From NCBI GenBank assembly GCA_946480925.1, contig CAMLLU010000014.1, positions 45,855 through 109,854 on the forward strand: a stretch of 64,000 bases of DNA, written 5' to 3'. Both the position numbers and the translations under genes were made by a program. Each line of letters starts with the position of its first letter. Within the stretch, counting starts at the first letter, position 1. Origin of the DNA: an uncultured Rivibacter sp. GTDB lineage: Bacteria > Pseudomonadota > Gammaproteobacteria > Burkholderiales > Burkholderiaceae. Below, in pieces: positions 16,472-25,302 of the stretch. Below the pieces are notes generated by a model. The model had not been told where the DNA came from, did not search any database, and worked only from the letters and a program-made list of their open reading frames with translations.

Positions 16472-17995
16472 ATGTCTGCCATCAACTTCACCCCCAGCCC
16501 GACATTTGACCGGGCCGCAGCGGAACTTGGCCTGTCGGTCGAGTCCTTCTGGTTCAACCAGTTCCCCGCGGAGTTCGCGGACCGCCTTGAGGGCCGCATC
16601 AAGCTGGCAGCCAAGATGCTGGCCAAATCCTCGGGCGTGCAGCGCAGCAAGGCGCTGGAGGTCGTGTCTCAAGCTTTGCGCTTCCAGTCCTGGCATCACC
16701 TGTCGTCCCATCTGAGCCGTGCTGCGGAGTTCGAGAATGGCACACTGCCGAGTGGATGGCTGGATGCGCTGAGCGCGGCTGTCATCTTCACCATACAAGC
16801 CCACGAAGACGTGGCGCTGCCACGCGCACAACTTGACGCATTCGAGCGCTTCGGGAAGACGCTCTCCATGCTCTCTGACGTGCCGAAGCAATTGGCGTTG
16901 GACGGCGTGTCCGCGGCCCTCTGCGGTGGAAGGGCGTGGCAGGATGTGCGCGGCCGCGACCCGCTCAAAGCCGGTGCGCCGCTGTATCACTTCACCGCTT
17001 TCGAGGCGATTGCTGAAGGATTGCCGAGCGGCAGTTTCGGCGAGAGCCCCGCCTGCAGACAGCTGGTCGACCAATTAGACGACCGGTGGCAGGGCTACGA
17101 CGAGTTTTCCAAGATACAGAAGAGGCAGGCTCGGCAATGGGTGCAATCGGCGCTCGCTGAGCAGCCAGGGTTCCTGGAAGCTGGGCTCGCGCTGGCCTGG
17201 ATGCAACGTGATGCCGGTGAGCCCCAGGCACTGATGACCGCACTCGGCTACGTCCGGCAGGCCGAAGCGCTCGTTCCGAAGGGCTTCAAAGGGCAAGTCC
17301 CCTGGGGTCATCTTGGCAATCGCTTCTACCACCGACTGCTCTGGCTCCAGATGTCGCTGTACCACGAGGCAGGCATGGTCGCGGCAGCGACAAAGGTTGC
17401 GCGCAAGATGCTGCGGCTGAACCCGAATGACAATCTGGGTGTTCGCTACGTCCTTCCGTTCCTACTGCTTGAACAAGGCGAGGTCAACGGCGCGAAACGT
17501 GCGCTGAAGTCGATGGCCGATGAGCCTGGCCTGACGGCAGCGGCGATACGCGCGTTTGTCGCATTCGCGGATGGCGACCTCACTGGGTTTCGCAAGCAGA
17601 TGGCGAGCGCTCTATTCACGCTACCCGTGCTGCGCTCCGTCTTGCTCAACGACCCTCGGGCGCTGCCCGATGGCGAGTCAGGGTATCGCTCCATTCAACC
17701 TGACATGAGAACCTTCGTTGAGTTCGCTTGGCCAAGTTATTGCAGCGTGAGTGGACTGCGCGCCGCGTGTACCCAGTTTCTCAAGGAACCCATGGTGGTC
17801 CAGGCAGAGGCGGAATTGCGGAACTACTGGGCGGGCTTCTGGCGACAAAGCTGGAACGCCGGAACCTCACGGCGGGGCTCAATTGACGGGTGGCATGCGA
17901 TGGTCGCGCAGCGCATCGACCAAGTGGTCGCATACAGTACCCCGGCATTGAAGCCGGCACGGCGCCGTCAATCGGCCGCTCCGGCCGGCGACTGA
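16472..17995 (+). CDS. TPR-like hypothetical protein with the shared N-terminal motif
   Basis: A 507-residue protein with AGGAAG 5 nt before ATG 16472. Residues ~45-85 (IKLAAKMLAKSSG ... VSQALRFQSWHHLSSHL) are a third version of the N-terminal motif seen at 7,141 and 11,082. The middle contains helical-repeat sequence, with MLRLNPNDNLGVRYVLPFLL as in TPR proteins of the ST7/SEC-C-linked type. It is probably an interaction scaffold; function not known. It lies 224 bp after the McrC-like gene and may be a separate unit. Confidence 0.6.
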   Translation: MSAINFTPSPTFDRAAAELGLSVESFWFNQFPAEFADRLEGRIKLAAKMLAKSSGVQRSKALEVVSQALRFQSWHHLSSHLSRAAEFENGTLPSGWLDALSAAVIFTIQAHEDVALPRAQLDAFERFGKTLSMLSDVPKQLALDGVSAALCGGRAWQDVRGRDPLKAGAPLYHFTAFEAIAEGLPSGSFGESPACRQLVDQLDDRWQGYDEFSKIQKRQARQWVQSALAEQPGFLEAGLALAWMQRDAGEPQALMTALGYVRQAEALVPKGFKGQVPWGHLGNRFYHRLLWLQMSLYHEAGMVAAATKVARKMLRLNPNDNLGVRYVLPFLLLEQGEVNGAKRALKSMADEPGLTAAAIRAFVAFADGDLTGFRKQMASALFTLPVLRSVLLNDPRALPDGESGYRSIQPDMRTFVEFAWPSYCSVSGLRAACTQFLKEPMVVQAEAELRNYWAGFWRQSWNAGTSRRGSIDGWHAMVAQRIDQVVAYSTPALKPARRRQSAAPAGD

Positions 17996-18061
17996 GTCCG
18001 CGAGGCTTTGGCCTGCAGCCCGGGCACCAATCCGCACACTTCGCGATATGCTGGCCTCGCC

Positions 18062-19468
18062 ATGGAGGAACAGCAAGACTCGCCAGAGCCTACTTGGGAG
18101 GCCGTGCCGCCAGTTCCAGGCGCTCTTGGCGCCTGCGCCGTTGCTTCTCCGGAAGTAGCCGAAGTTCTGGACGTCGCCTCGGGCCATCACGCCAGCTACG
18201 CAGAGGTCATTGGAGACGACCACGCGCGCGCCGTGCAGTTGCGACTGCAGTTGAAGACGGACTCGCTTCGCGGCAACCCGCGCTATCGCTGTGCGATGTG
18301 CATGACGCCGGTATATCTGGTCATGCGCGCCGAAGGCCGAAAGTTCTTCCTCCGTCATACGCTGGAAGACGGTCGCTGCCCGGCTGTGACCCGTGGGCTC
18401 TTGTCCCAAGACGAAATCAACGCGCGCAAGTACAACGGTGTCAAGGAGAGCTGGCGCCATCGGGAGATGAAGCGATGGATTGCCGAGTGCCTTCGTGCCG
18501 ACCTTCGCTTCGACGATGTCCAGGTTGAAAAGCGATGGACTGGCCAGTTCAGCGGTGCTTGGCGTAAGCCGGACGTGCGCGCGACTTTCGACGGGATTCC
18601 AGTCGCTTTCGAGGTTCAGCTTTCCACGACCTACATCAATGTGATTGCGGAGCGCCGGGAGTTCTACTTGCGCGAAGGCGGCTTGCTGTTCTGGGTGTTC
18701 GCGGCTTTTGATGAGGGGCCGCGACGACTCACTCAAGACGATGTTTTCTTCAACAACAATCGGAACGCCTTCATCGTCAATAGGCTCACCCGGGAATGTT
18801 CGCTGGTGACGCGTCGCTTCACGCTCGAGTGCGTATGGGCGGAGCCGACCTTGGGAGGCGATGTCACGGAGTTGCGACGAGCTCAGGTGCCGTTCGATGA
18901 GTTGACGCTGCAGCGCGACAAGCAGCGAGTATTCCACTTCGACTTCGATGGTGCGCAAGCGGCAGTTGCGCGACGAGTGCACGAGGCCAAGGTAGCACGG
19001 CTGAAGCCATTGCGAGACAACTTCGAGACCTGGTACATGGCCTACGTCACAGCCCGAGAGGAAGACCTCAAGACATGGGGCCAGCTGCGTCGAGCCCTTG
19101 CTGAGGAACGAGTCGCGCTGCCCGAGTATCCCGGGATGCTCCCGAAGTCGCTCTTCAACGCGCTGTACTCGGCCAAGCACGGGCGCGTTGTCGGCTGGGA
19201 CTATCCGAACTTCATCCAGATTGCGCACCACATGGAGCCCGGCACGCGCAAGTACCTCCAGTACTTCCGAGCCGCATTGAAGGCCTATGACCGAGCCGAC
19301 TTGATGCGAGCGCAGGACCAATCGGGCAAGTGGGCAGACAAGGTGGCGACCTACAAGGAGAAGCTGCGTGCTGGTGACCCGGCCTATGCCCCGGACCTGA
19401 CACACAACGACTTGGTCCGGTTGCTGTTCCCCGAGATGTTCTCGTTCGAAGGCTCCCTGGCCATTTAG
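18062..19468 (+). CDS. CoiA/DUF6035-like nuclease-fold protein
   Basis: Start at ATG 18062 (MEEQQDSPEPTWEAV), giving 468 residues. A -10-like TATGCT lies only ~11 bp upstream, so the message may be nearly leaderless. The N-terminal zinc-knuckle-like RYRCAMCMTPVYLV and FFLRHTLEDGRCP are followed by KPDVRATFDGIPVAFEVQLS, a PD-(D/E)xK-type D...ExQ core, as in CoiA-like/DUF6035 proteins. A second such protein in the island is at 9,598. Role unproven; DNA processing or defence is the likely theme. It is convergent with the structured-RNA block. Confidence 0.65.
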   Translation: MEEQQDSPEPTWEAVPPVPGALGACAVASPEVAEVLDVASGHHASYAEVIGDDHARAVQLRLQLKTDSLRGNPRYRCAMCMTPVYLVMRAEGRKFFLRHTLEDGRCPAVTRGLLSQDEINARKYNGVKESWRHREMKRWIAECLRADLRFDDVQVEKRWTGQFSGAWRKPDVRATFDGIPVAFEVQLSTTYINVIAERREFYLREGGLLFWVFAAFDEGPRRLTQDDVFFNNNRNAFIVNRLTRECSLVTRRFTLECVWAEPTLGGDVTELRRAQVPFDELTLQRDKQRVFHFDFDGAQAAVARRVHEAKVARLKPLRDNFETWYMAYVTAREEDLKTWGQLRRALAEERVALPEYPGMLPKSLFNALYSAKHGRVVGWDYPNFIQIAHHMEPGTRKYLQYFRAALKAYDRADLMRAQDQSGKWADKVATYKEKLRAGDPAYAPDLTHNDLVRLLFPEMFSFEGSLAI

Positions 19469-19487
19469 CGTTCCCGCAGCGCCAGCG

Positions 19488-19517
19488 AAAAAAGCCCCTC
19501 GCATTGCTGCGAGGGGC
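19488..19517 (-). terminator. rho-independent terminator of the minus-strand RNA
   Basis: Read leftward: a perfect 9-bp GC-rich stem (19509-19517 with 19494-19502), 6-nt loop, then six T (19493-19488). The U-tract is on the minus strand only, so it serves the RNA block to its right, not the convergent gene ending at 19468. Confidence 0.85.
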
Positions 19518-20565
19518 GCCTGAACGAACGCTGAATTTCCTGGCGCTCGCTCCACTGCCTTTCTACTCCCCGGTGCCACCCGAGGCGCGCGCTGGTGCCA
19601 CCCAGCACGCGGAGAATGAGGCGCTCACCGTCCTCTCCCGAGGACCTACAACGTCTTTCGACCGCTCCAGCCTTTCGCCCACGTCCACAACCGGTTGGTC
19701 TGCAGATTGGGCTCGACTCGCACTCGCAGGGCAATGCCCGTGCTCATGCTGTCGCTACTCAGCTGGTCTCCCACACCTCCCGCTTCATGCGCCTGCCACG
19801 GCGCGCGGGGTGGGTGCTTCCCGTGTTAGTCGACAAGGCTCAGTGCTTAGCGTGCTGTCTCAAATCGTCGAATGCTCTGGCAGGTCTCCTGCCTCGCCCC
19901 TGCCGCGTACCGTCGTAACGGTGGCGGCAACAGGTTTTCCCAGACCCAGGTTTCCAAAACGGTTCCGGTACCCCCGACGGTTCTCATCAACACCAACCTG
20001 AACGGCCTCATGGCCGCCCACACGCATCACACTCAGAAAGAGCCCTCTTCGGGCCCCTTATCCGCTTTAGCTATCAGGGGGGCTTTCGACTTGCGTCGAA
20101 CGCGCCCGGGTGCGCCAGTTCTCCCTTGCACCCCTGCCGTGTTACCACGGCCTCACCAGACTGCGGCTCTTCACCGGTTCGACCCTCTCGGGCCGCCCCG
20201 TGGCAGGACTTGAATACCTGCTCTCCTATCGACAGGCTCATCGGGCATTTCCTCCACGATGGCCGCGTTTCCACGTCGCCCTCACCTTCAGCCTGCATGA
20301 GGGCAATGGAGTCGAAGGGGGCGATTTCAGCCCCCAGCGCTCCGTTGCGGCACCCGTATCGCCGTTACAGCGTTACGGGCACATTGCCGCGCCAGCTCCA
20401 TTACGAGCACGCGGCTGCCGCGGTCTGACCCTGCTGGCAGGCAGGGTCGAAGAGCCATCCGGCTCTGACGTCGTGATGTGCGGGGGTTGGCAGCCCCCAG
20501 CACGGTTCAGTGAGTGAGCTTCCAGCCCCGTGTTGGCAGTACACGAGTGCATCGCGTGTAGCAAC
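19488..20565 (-). ncRNA. candidate large structured non-coding RNA, ~1.1 kb
   Basis: This block has no convincing gene on either strand but is dense in strong hairpins and ends in a terminator. Perfect or near-perfect stems: 20427-20448 (8 bp), 20451-20466 (6 bp), 20482-20498, 20317-20335 (6 bp), 20085-20100 (6 bp, GCAA loop), 20136-20151 (6 bp, GUAA loop), 19909-19922, 19879-19893 (6 bp) and 19630-19645 (6 bp, GGGA loop). Three of the loops are GNRA on the minus strand. Another stem-loop (20203-20221) carries UUCAAGU, like a tRNA T-loop. GGTGCCACCC is repeated at 19572 and 19594. Size and style suit the giant ornate RNA classes (GOLLD-like), but I cannot assign a class. The 5' end is uncertain; a hairpin at 20540-20560 marks a likely start region. 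Confidence 0.7.
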
Positions 20566-20582
20566 CGGGCACGACCGGGCGG

Positions 20583-21464
20583 TCAGGGAAGCGGGCGCTC
20601 TTTGAAAACCTCCCGGCGGTGCCAGTCCAGGAACTCAGGCTTCGGCCGCTCTTCCGGACGTCGCGGGAGGGAAATGCCCAACCCATGGTGCCGAATCAAC
20701 ACATCCTCCGCCGTCCGTGCTCCGTTGACGTGCTCGGACACCAGTACGCGGTGGTCTGGCGCGAGGGTGAAGGCACCGAAATCCAGAAGCTTGTGATGAA
20801 GCGCGCAGAGGGTGATGCCATTGTCGACCGTGTCCGGGCCGCTGGCCTGATGCCACTTGATGTGCGCGGCGTCGAGTCCGATAGACACCGAGCCAATGCG
20901 AAGGTCGAGGCCGCACATCGCGCACCGGTACTGGTATGCCACCAACACAGCATTGCGAAAGTTGGGGTCCCGCCGGCGGGGCGACGAGGCAGGGGCGCTG
21001 GCCTCCACAAGACCGACCGCGTCACGGATGTCCTGATGCAGTGTCTCGGGAAAGTTGTCTTCAAGCACCTGGTTGGCGGCCTGTTCAATGGCGCCAGGTT
21101 GCTGAAGAAGCTCAGCTTGCACCTCGGTCGAGAACGCTCCACGTGCATTGGCCGCGCGCAGTTCCCTAACTGGCGGGTCGGTGTTGCCCGCTCGGGGGCG
21201 CATCGCATAGTCGGCCGTGACCACCCACAATCCGTCGTTCTGCAGGCGCCAGAACGGATACTCGGGGTGGATGGACTTGCGCGCCGGCCCAAATTCCTTG
21301 AGCAGCGCGGAGAGCTTCGCCTCAACTTCGGCGTACGGGAGGCCTCTCTCCCCGCGCGAGAGAGCGCCGAGGGCGAGCAGGACAAGCAGCGGCTTGTGAG
21401 GAGCGCGTTCTGAGCCGCGCTGCCACACGGTCAGCGCCTGAAGTCGCTCGGCTACCGATTTCAC
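20583..21464 (-). CDS. sulfur-binding-domain/HNH type IV restriction endonuclease
   Basis: A 293-residue protein from GTG 21464. Residues 20-80 (RAPHKPLLVLLALG ... HPEYPFWRLQNDGLW) match the sulfur-binding domain that reads phosphorothioate-modified DNA in ScoMcrA/SprMcrA-type enzymes. Residues ~178-230 are an HNH nuclease: CAMCG (181-185), DAAH (H201), DNG (N215), ALHHK (H223/H224). It should cut DNA carrying phosphorothioate modification. The GTG is chosen because it gives the usual short tail before APHKPLL; the open frame runs up to 21593. It lies directly upstream of the structured RNA on the same strand. Confidence 0.8.
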   Translation of the reverse strand: MKSVAERLQALTVWQRGSERAPHKPLLVLLALGALSRGERGLPYAEVEAKLSALLKEFGPARKSIHPEYPFWRLQNDGLWVVTADYAMRPRAGNTDPPVRELRAANARGAFSTEVQAELLQQPGAIEQAANQVLEDNFPETLHQDIRDAVGLVEASAPASSPRRRDPNFRNAVLVAYQYRCAMCGLDLRIGSVSIGLDAAHIKWHQASGPDTVDNGITLCALHHKLLDFGAFTLAPDHRVLVSEHVNGARTAEDVLIRHHGLGISLPRRPEERPKPEFLDWHRREVFKERPLP

Positions 21465-21641
21465 TTGACCGCATCCTCCATCCAACACAATGCTCGTCAA
21501 GAGTATGGGGCACACCAGTCGGCAGCGACTTGGTCCGATGCCGATGGTCCCCGTAGCCATGAGCAGTCTTAACCGCACAATGCCGGCGGTCAACAGTTCG
21601 GCCCACTCGCTCGTTCACGGAAGGCCCAATCGGCGAGCCAC

Positions 21642-22727
21642 ATGAATGCCTTTTACTTCGACGAGAGCGGTCACAGCGGCGACCTCACGAAGACCGGTGT
21701 CGCTTTCCACTTCCTCGACCAACCGTTCTTCGTGCTCACCGCGGTTGGCCTGGACAACGCGACGTCAATCGGCGCCGAAGTTGATGCGATGCGGGCTGCA
21801 CATCGCATCCAGCCTGGGGAACTCAAGTCGAAGTCCCTTCAAGGCAAACCCGAGTTCTGCGCAGCGCTGTTCGACCTTGTCCTGCGGCACCGGCTTCCGT
21901 TGTTTGTTGAGGTCGTCGACAAGAAGTATTTCCTGTGCGTCAACTTGATTCAGTGGCTGCTGATGCCGCCGGTCATGGGCTATCCCGAAGGACCGCAGAC
22001 GCACTTCATTCGCAACACCTTCGCGCAGTTCCTGTACGAAGAGGTCAGTGATGACGTTCTCGAGGGCTTTGTTCAGGCATGCCTTGCGCCGTCCCTGCAA
22101 TCGGTCTCGAGCGCCCTCGGGAATCTCAAAGCCTTCTCGAAGGGAGAGGCGCGACATGCGCACAACGCAGACTTCATCCTCGGATTGAGGGACGCCGTAG
22201 CGCAAGCAGAAATGGAGCTTGAAGAACTCACAGAAGACGACGCTTCCGCCTATGAGAAATTCCTGCCTCCACCGGACTTGAACCCGCGAGGCAAGAAGGT
22301 TTGGTTGCTTCCCAATCTATCGTCCTTCACGAACATCTACGCGCGCATCAACCTCTTCCGTCGCCGCGACATGTCGGGAGTGCGCTTCATCCACGACCAG
22401 CAGCTCGAGGTAGGCCAGATACTGGAACTGGGCATGGCAGCAGTGGAAGGACTGAAAGACCTCGGGCCGATGCCGTTCACGCCGCATGCGGACTATGTTG
22501 TTGAGCGTGCGGCAACGCTCAGCTTCTCGACTTCTCACGGCGAACTCGGGGTGCAACTCGCGGACGTGCTCTCAGGCACGGTCATGCGCTACTACCGCGA
22601 CCGGCTCAGGGCGCCGGCCCACTTGCATCCCGCTGTTGGTCGTGTGGTTCGGACTTTGCAGCGTCAGAGCGACGGCGCGTCGGGATGGGGGCTGAACTTG
22701 GTTGGACCCGACCAGTTGCTGAGCTGA
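21642..22727 (+). CDS. DUF3800 family protein
   Basis: A 361-residue protein with N-terminal FYFDESGHSGD (residues 4-14) and C-terminal GVQLADVLSG, the two conserved motifs of DUF3800 (RNase H-like fold, predicted nuclease, with the acidic D/E and QxxD residues present). The family is frequent in defence islands and mobile elements, with unknown substrate. ATG 21642 precedes the motif directly. Divergent from the HNH gene. Confidence 0.75.
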   Translation: MNAFYFDESGHSGDLTKTGVAFHFLDQPFFVLTAVGLDNATSIGAEVDAMRAAHRIQPGELKSKSLQGKPEFCAALFDLVLRHRLPLFVEVVDKKYFLCVNLIQWLLMPPVMGYPEGPQTHFIRNTFAQFLYEEVSDDVLEGFVQACLAPSLQSVSSALGNLKAFSKGEARHAHNADFILGLRDAVAQAEMELEELTEDDASAYEKFLPPPDLNPRGKKVWLLPNLSSFTNIYARINLFRRRDMSGVRFIHDQQLEVGQILELGMAAVEGLKDLGPMPFTPHADYVVERAATLSFSTSHGELGVQLADVLSGTVMRYYRDRLRAPAHLHPAVGRVVRTLQRQSDGASGWGLNLVGPDQLLS

Positions 22728-22768
22728 GAGAGCACCGGGGACGCACTTGGTCGCACCGCTGCAAATAC

Positions 22769-24535
22769 TCACCCGAATGCCCGTCTCAGTAGGTAGACCA
22801 GCAACAGCAGTCCACCAATCCAGGCCCAGCCAGGAATGCGTCGCTTGCTCCTCGCAGGAGGAACGGGCGCATGCTGGCGCGCCGCCGATGGAGCCGGTGC
22901 TCGCTGTGGCCCGCCGGCCGCACCACCGGCTGTTGAACTGGCAGCCCTTGCGCCTGCGCTGACGGGGACCGGAGTCGCCGCTTGGCGCATCTGGGCCAGC
23001 ACCTGCTGGTTCTGCGTGGGCGGCGGGGCTGGAGGCGGCAATGGAGCGAGCGTCAGCGGCGCCGAGGTGGTTGCCGCACGATAGGGCTGCCGGCTTGCAG
23101 GGCCGGCTGACCTTGGCGCCGGACTGGTCGGCGCGCTGCGCATGGCTGCCAAACGCTGGGCGTTCGACGGTCCGGTCGGGGTCGAAGCGGCTCGAGCAGG
23201 CGCCGCGCTGGGCACTGGGCCTGCGAGGCGGTACTTCGCCTCCTGCTCTGTGAGCCGCACGATTTGAGCGAGGTTCTCCACCTGGATGGACGCTGCAGGA
23301 TGCTTCTGCTTAGCGCTGGGTGGCTGGACAAGCCCCCGCACGGAAATCCAACGCCCCACCCATTCCTCGCTGGGCTTCTCCCCGGGCGTGGCCAAGGCGT
23401 CGCTCCATAGCGTGAGCGATACGCAGCCCGGGTACTTGCCCAGGTTGATGAAGGCCATGCGCCTGCCGTACGTGGTCTTGCCGAGGCGAACGCCTTTCAC
23501 GCATCCGACCAGTTCGACCATCGCGCCGACATGCGTCTCGAACTTGGCATAGTCGCTGCCATCGACCACGTCGTACTGGCCGAGGTAGCCGATGACGCGT
23601 GCCTGGGACGCACCACCCAGCACCACGATTTGCTGGGGGACGTTCTTGCCGGCTAGGAAGTCGGACAGCGAGGGGACTTCGGAGAACCCTCCCTGGCAGA
23701 CGCTGGCGAAGTGCTTGGCATCGCGTTGCAACGAGGCAATCCGGGACACCTCAGCCAAGGTGCTCGAAGCCGCGGGGTCTGCGAAGTCGTTCGCCTTGAA
23801 AACGATGACGCCGGCACCGCTTTGCGAAGCAGCCCACAACGACGGGCGTTCGCACAGCGCGCGCAGCGCCAAGTCCAGGCTGATGAACGAGAAACGGTCC
23901 AGCGTCGCGTCGTAGCGAGTCTTGTCCCGGCGAGGATGCTGGTAGTCGCGGTGCCCCCGTTCCGAGCTTCCCAACTGTGCCAGCTCCGGAACGAACATGC
24001 CGTCGTAGTCGATGAGCTGGACCCGCCGGCCGTCGTCGGCCACCATCAGGTTGCCCTCCTGGATGTCGCCATGGGCGATGCCCATGTGTTCCAGGTCGGC
24101 AGCCAACTGGCCCAGGGCCATGCGCAGATTGGTCAGCTTGGCGGCGCTGGAGTGGTGCGCTTCGACGAACTCGCCCAGCGTGACGCCGCTGGCCCAGGCC
24201 ATCTTGACGACGGGGAAGGTGCCGCCATTGGCCTTGACGCCCTTGGGCTGGAATTCGAAGTCGACGAAGTAGCGGGACTGCAACTGCTTGAGCTTGCGCG
24301 AGACCGCGGCATACCGCTTCTCGAGCTCCTCGGCCGGGCGGTGGAAGCACCGCACCGCGAATTTGGTGCCGTCGACCTCTACCGCATAGGTCAGCGCGAA
24401 GCCGCCGGATACGACCTGCGGCGTTCCCAGCATGCCGGACTTCTTGATGCGGCCGCGTGCGAGCTGGGGGTCAACGAAGGCGGTCCTCTCGTTCTGGAGG
24501 ACCTCCTGATACTGCTCGATGGTTGGATAGCCCAC
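22769..24535 (-). CDS. membrane-anchored Ser/Thr kinase-like protein, triad member
   Basis: A 588-residue protein from GTG 24535, 16 bp after the PP2C stop with AGGGGG before it. Kinase fold: catalytic loop HGDIQEGN (155-162) and DYD (176-178) in place of DFG; the VAIK lysine position reads AVRCF, with Arg62. An OB-like domain follows (about 310-400, ARVIGYLGQYDVV ... VSLTLWSDAL). Then a long Ala/Pro-rich linker and a C-terminal transmembrane helix with basic stop (WIGGLLLLVYLLRR). Last gene of a VWA-PP2C-kinase triad, as in the TerY-P modules described with tellurite/stress genes. Activity is likely but the Arg substitution deserves note. Confidence 0.75.
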   Translation of the reverse strand: MGYPTIEQYQEVLQNERTAFVDPQLARGRIKKSGMLGTPQVVSGGFALTYAVEVDGTKFAVRCFHRPAEELEKRYAAVSRKLKQLQSRYFVDFEFQPKGVKANGGTFPVVKMAWASGVTLGEFVEAHHSSAAKLTNLRMALGQLAADLEHMGIAHGDIQEGNLMVADDGRRVQLIDYDGMFVPELAQLGSSERGHRDYQHPRRDKTRYDATLDRFSFISLDLALRALCERPSLWAASQSGAGVIVFKANDFADPAASSTLAEVSRIASLQRDAKHFASVCQGGFSEVPSLSDFLAGKNVPQQIVVLGGASQARVIGYLGQYDVVDGSDYAKFETHVGAMVELVGCVKGVRLGKTTYGRRMAFINLGKYPGCVSLTLWSDALATPGEKPSEEWVGRWISVRGLVQPPSAKQKHPAASIQVENLAQIVRLTEQEAKYRLAGPVPSAAPARAASTPTGPSNAQRLAAMRSAPTSPAPRSAGPASRQPYRAATTSAPLTLAPLPPPAPPPTQNQQVLAQMRQAATPVPVSAGARAASSTAGGAAGGPQRAPAPSAARQHAPVPPARSKRRIPGWAWIGGLLLLVYLLRRAFG

Positions 24536-24551
24536 CTTGCCCCCTGCGTCG

Positions 24552-25289
24552 CTACGCCTCAACCACCAGGCGCACCAAGGTCGAGTCGTCGAGCTTCAAC
24601 CGCCGCTCCGACCGCAACGACTGAACCAAGGCATGAAACTGGTCCGCGTCTGTCAGCTGTTCGATAGTGTCGAGAGAATCTGGCGCCTGGCCCTGGTTCC
24701 GCTCCTGCAGCAACCATTGGCCGACAGCGTCGGTCATCAGGTAGAGGTGGTCGCCTGGCTCAACTGCCCAGGTCCGACTGCTGTTGCGCGTTACGAAGTC
24801 AGGCGCGCGCACGAAGGCGTTCGCAGCCGGAAGAGTAGACAGCAACAGCGGACGGTCTGCAAAGGCGCCGGCGTCTTGAAATGGATAGCTGGCGAGCACC
24901 TGGCCGCCTCGGACATGGACAGCCAGGCTGTCGCCGATGACGAGTACTTCTACCTCGGTTGCGTTCGGTGCCAGCTCGACGCCCAGCAGCGTCCCGAAAC
25001 TGCCACGCTCGTAGGCGGCTTGCTTTGCCCAAGACAGCGACGACACGTCCACCGACGCCGCGTAGTCCTGGGCCGCTTGCTCGACCCAGCGCGCGTCGAC
25101 TGCCGGGTCTTCCACGTAACGGGCGACGAGCGCCCGCGCCCAGACCCGTGAGTCGTAGGACTCCGACGCCCCGTCCGACAATGCCCAGCGCTGGCCGGCA
25201 TCGCTGGCCAGCCACGCATCCTCGTTGAGGTCGGGATGCTGCGGGTCTTTGGGGGTCGAGGCGAAGAAGTCCGTGCGCAGCCTGGCCAC
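24552..25289 (-). CDS. PP2C-type phosphatase, triad member
   Basis: A 245-residue protein from GTG 25289, 13 bp after the VWA stop. PP2C metal motifs: LNEDAW (21-26, D24), LSDGAS (37-42, D39), an IGDS strand, LYLMTDAVG, and the terminal LDDSTLV. These supply the acidic metal ligands of PPM phosphatases. It would dephosphorylate targets of the adjacent kinase, with the VWA protein as likely substrate or scaffold. The open frame continues upstream over the VWA gene but is Ser/Arg-rich there and not coding. Confidence 0.8.
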   Translation of the reverse strand: MARLRTDFFASTPKDPQHPDLNEDAWLASDAGQRWALSDGASESYDSRVWARALVARYVEDPAVDARWVEQAAQDYAASVDVSSLSWAKQAAYERGSFGTLLGVELAPNATEVEVLVIGDSLAVHVRGGQVLASYPFQDAGAFADRPLLLSTLPAANAFVRAPDFVTRNSSRTWAVEPGDHLYLMTDAVGQWLLQERNQGQAPDSLDTIEQLTDADQFHALVQSLRSERRLKLDDSTLVRLVVEA

Positions 25290-25302
25290 TGTCAGCGCAC
25301 CA

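Noticed and set aside
19504..20517. Short frames within the structured-RNA block (for example 165 codons at 19504 and 135 codons at 20110)
   Set aside because: No ribosome sites and no domain-like sequence; they cross many perfect hairpins and conflict with the minus-strand terminator.
19488..20565. Group II intron, RNase P RNA or tmRNA as identity of the RNA block
   Set aside because: I could not find a domain V hairpin, an intron-encoded protein, the RNase P core motifs, or tmRNA ends.
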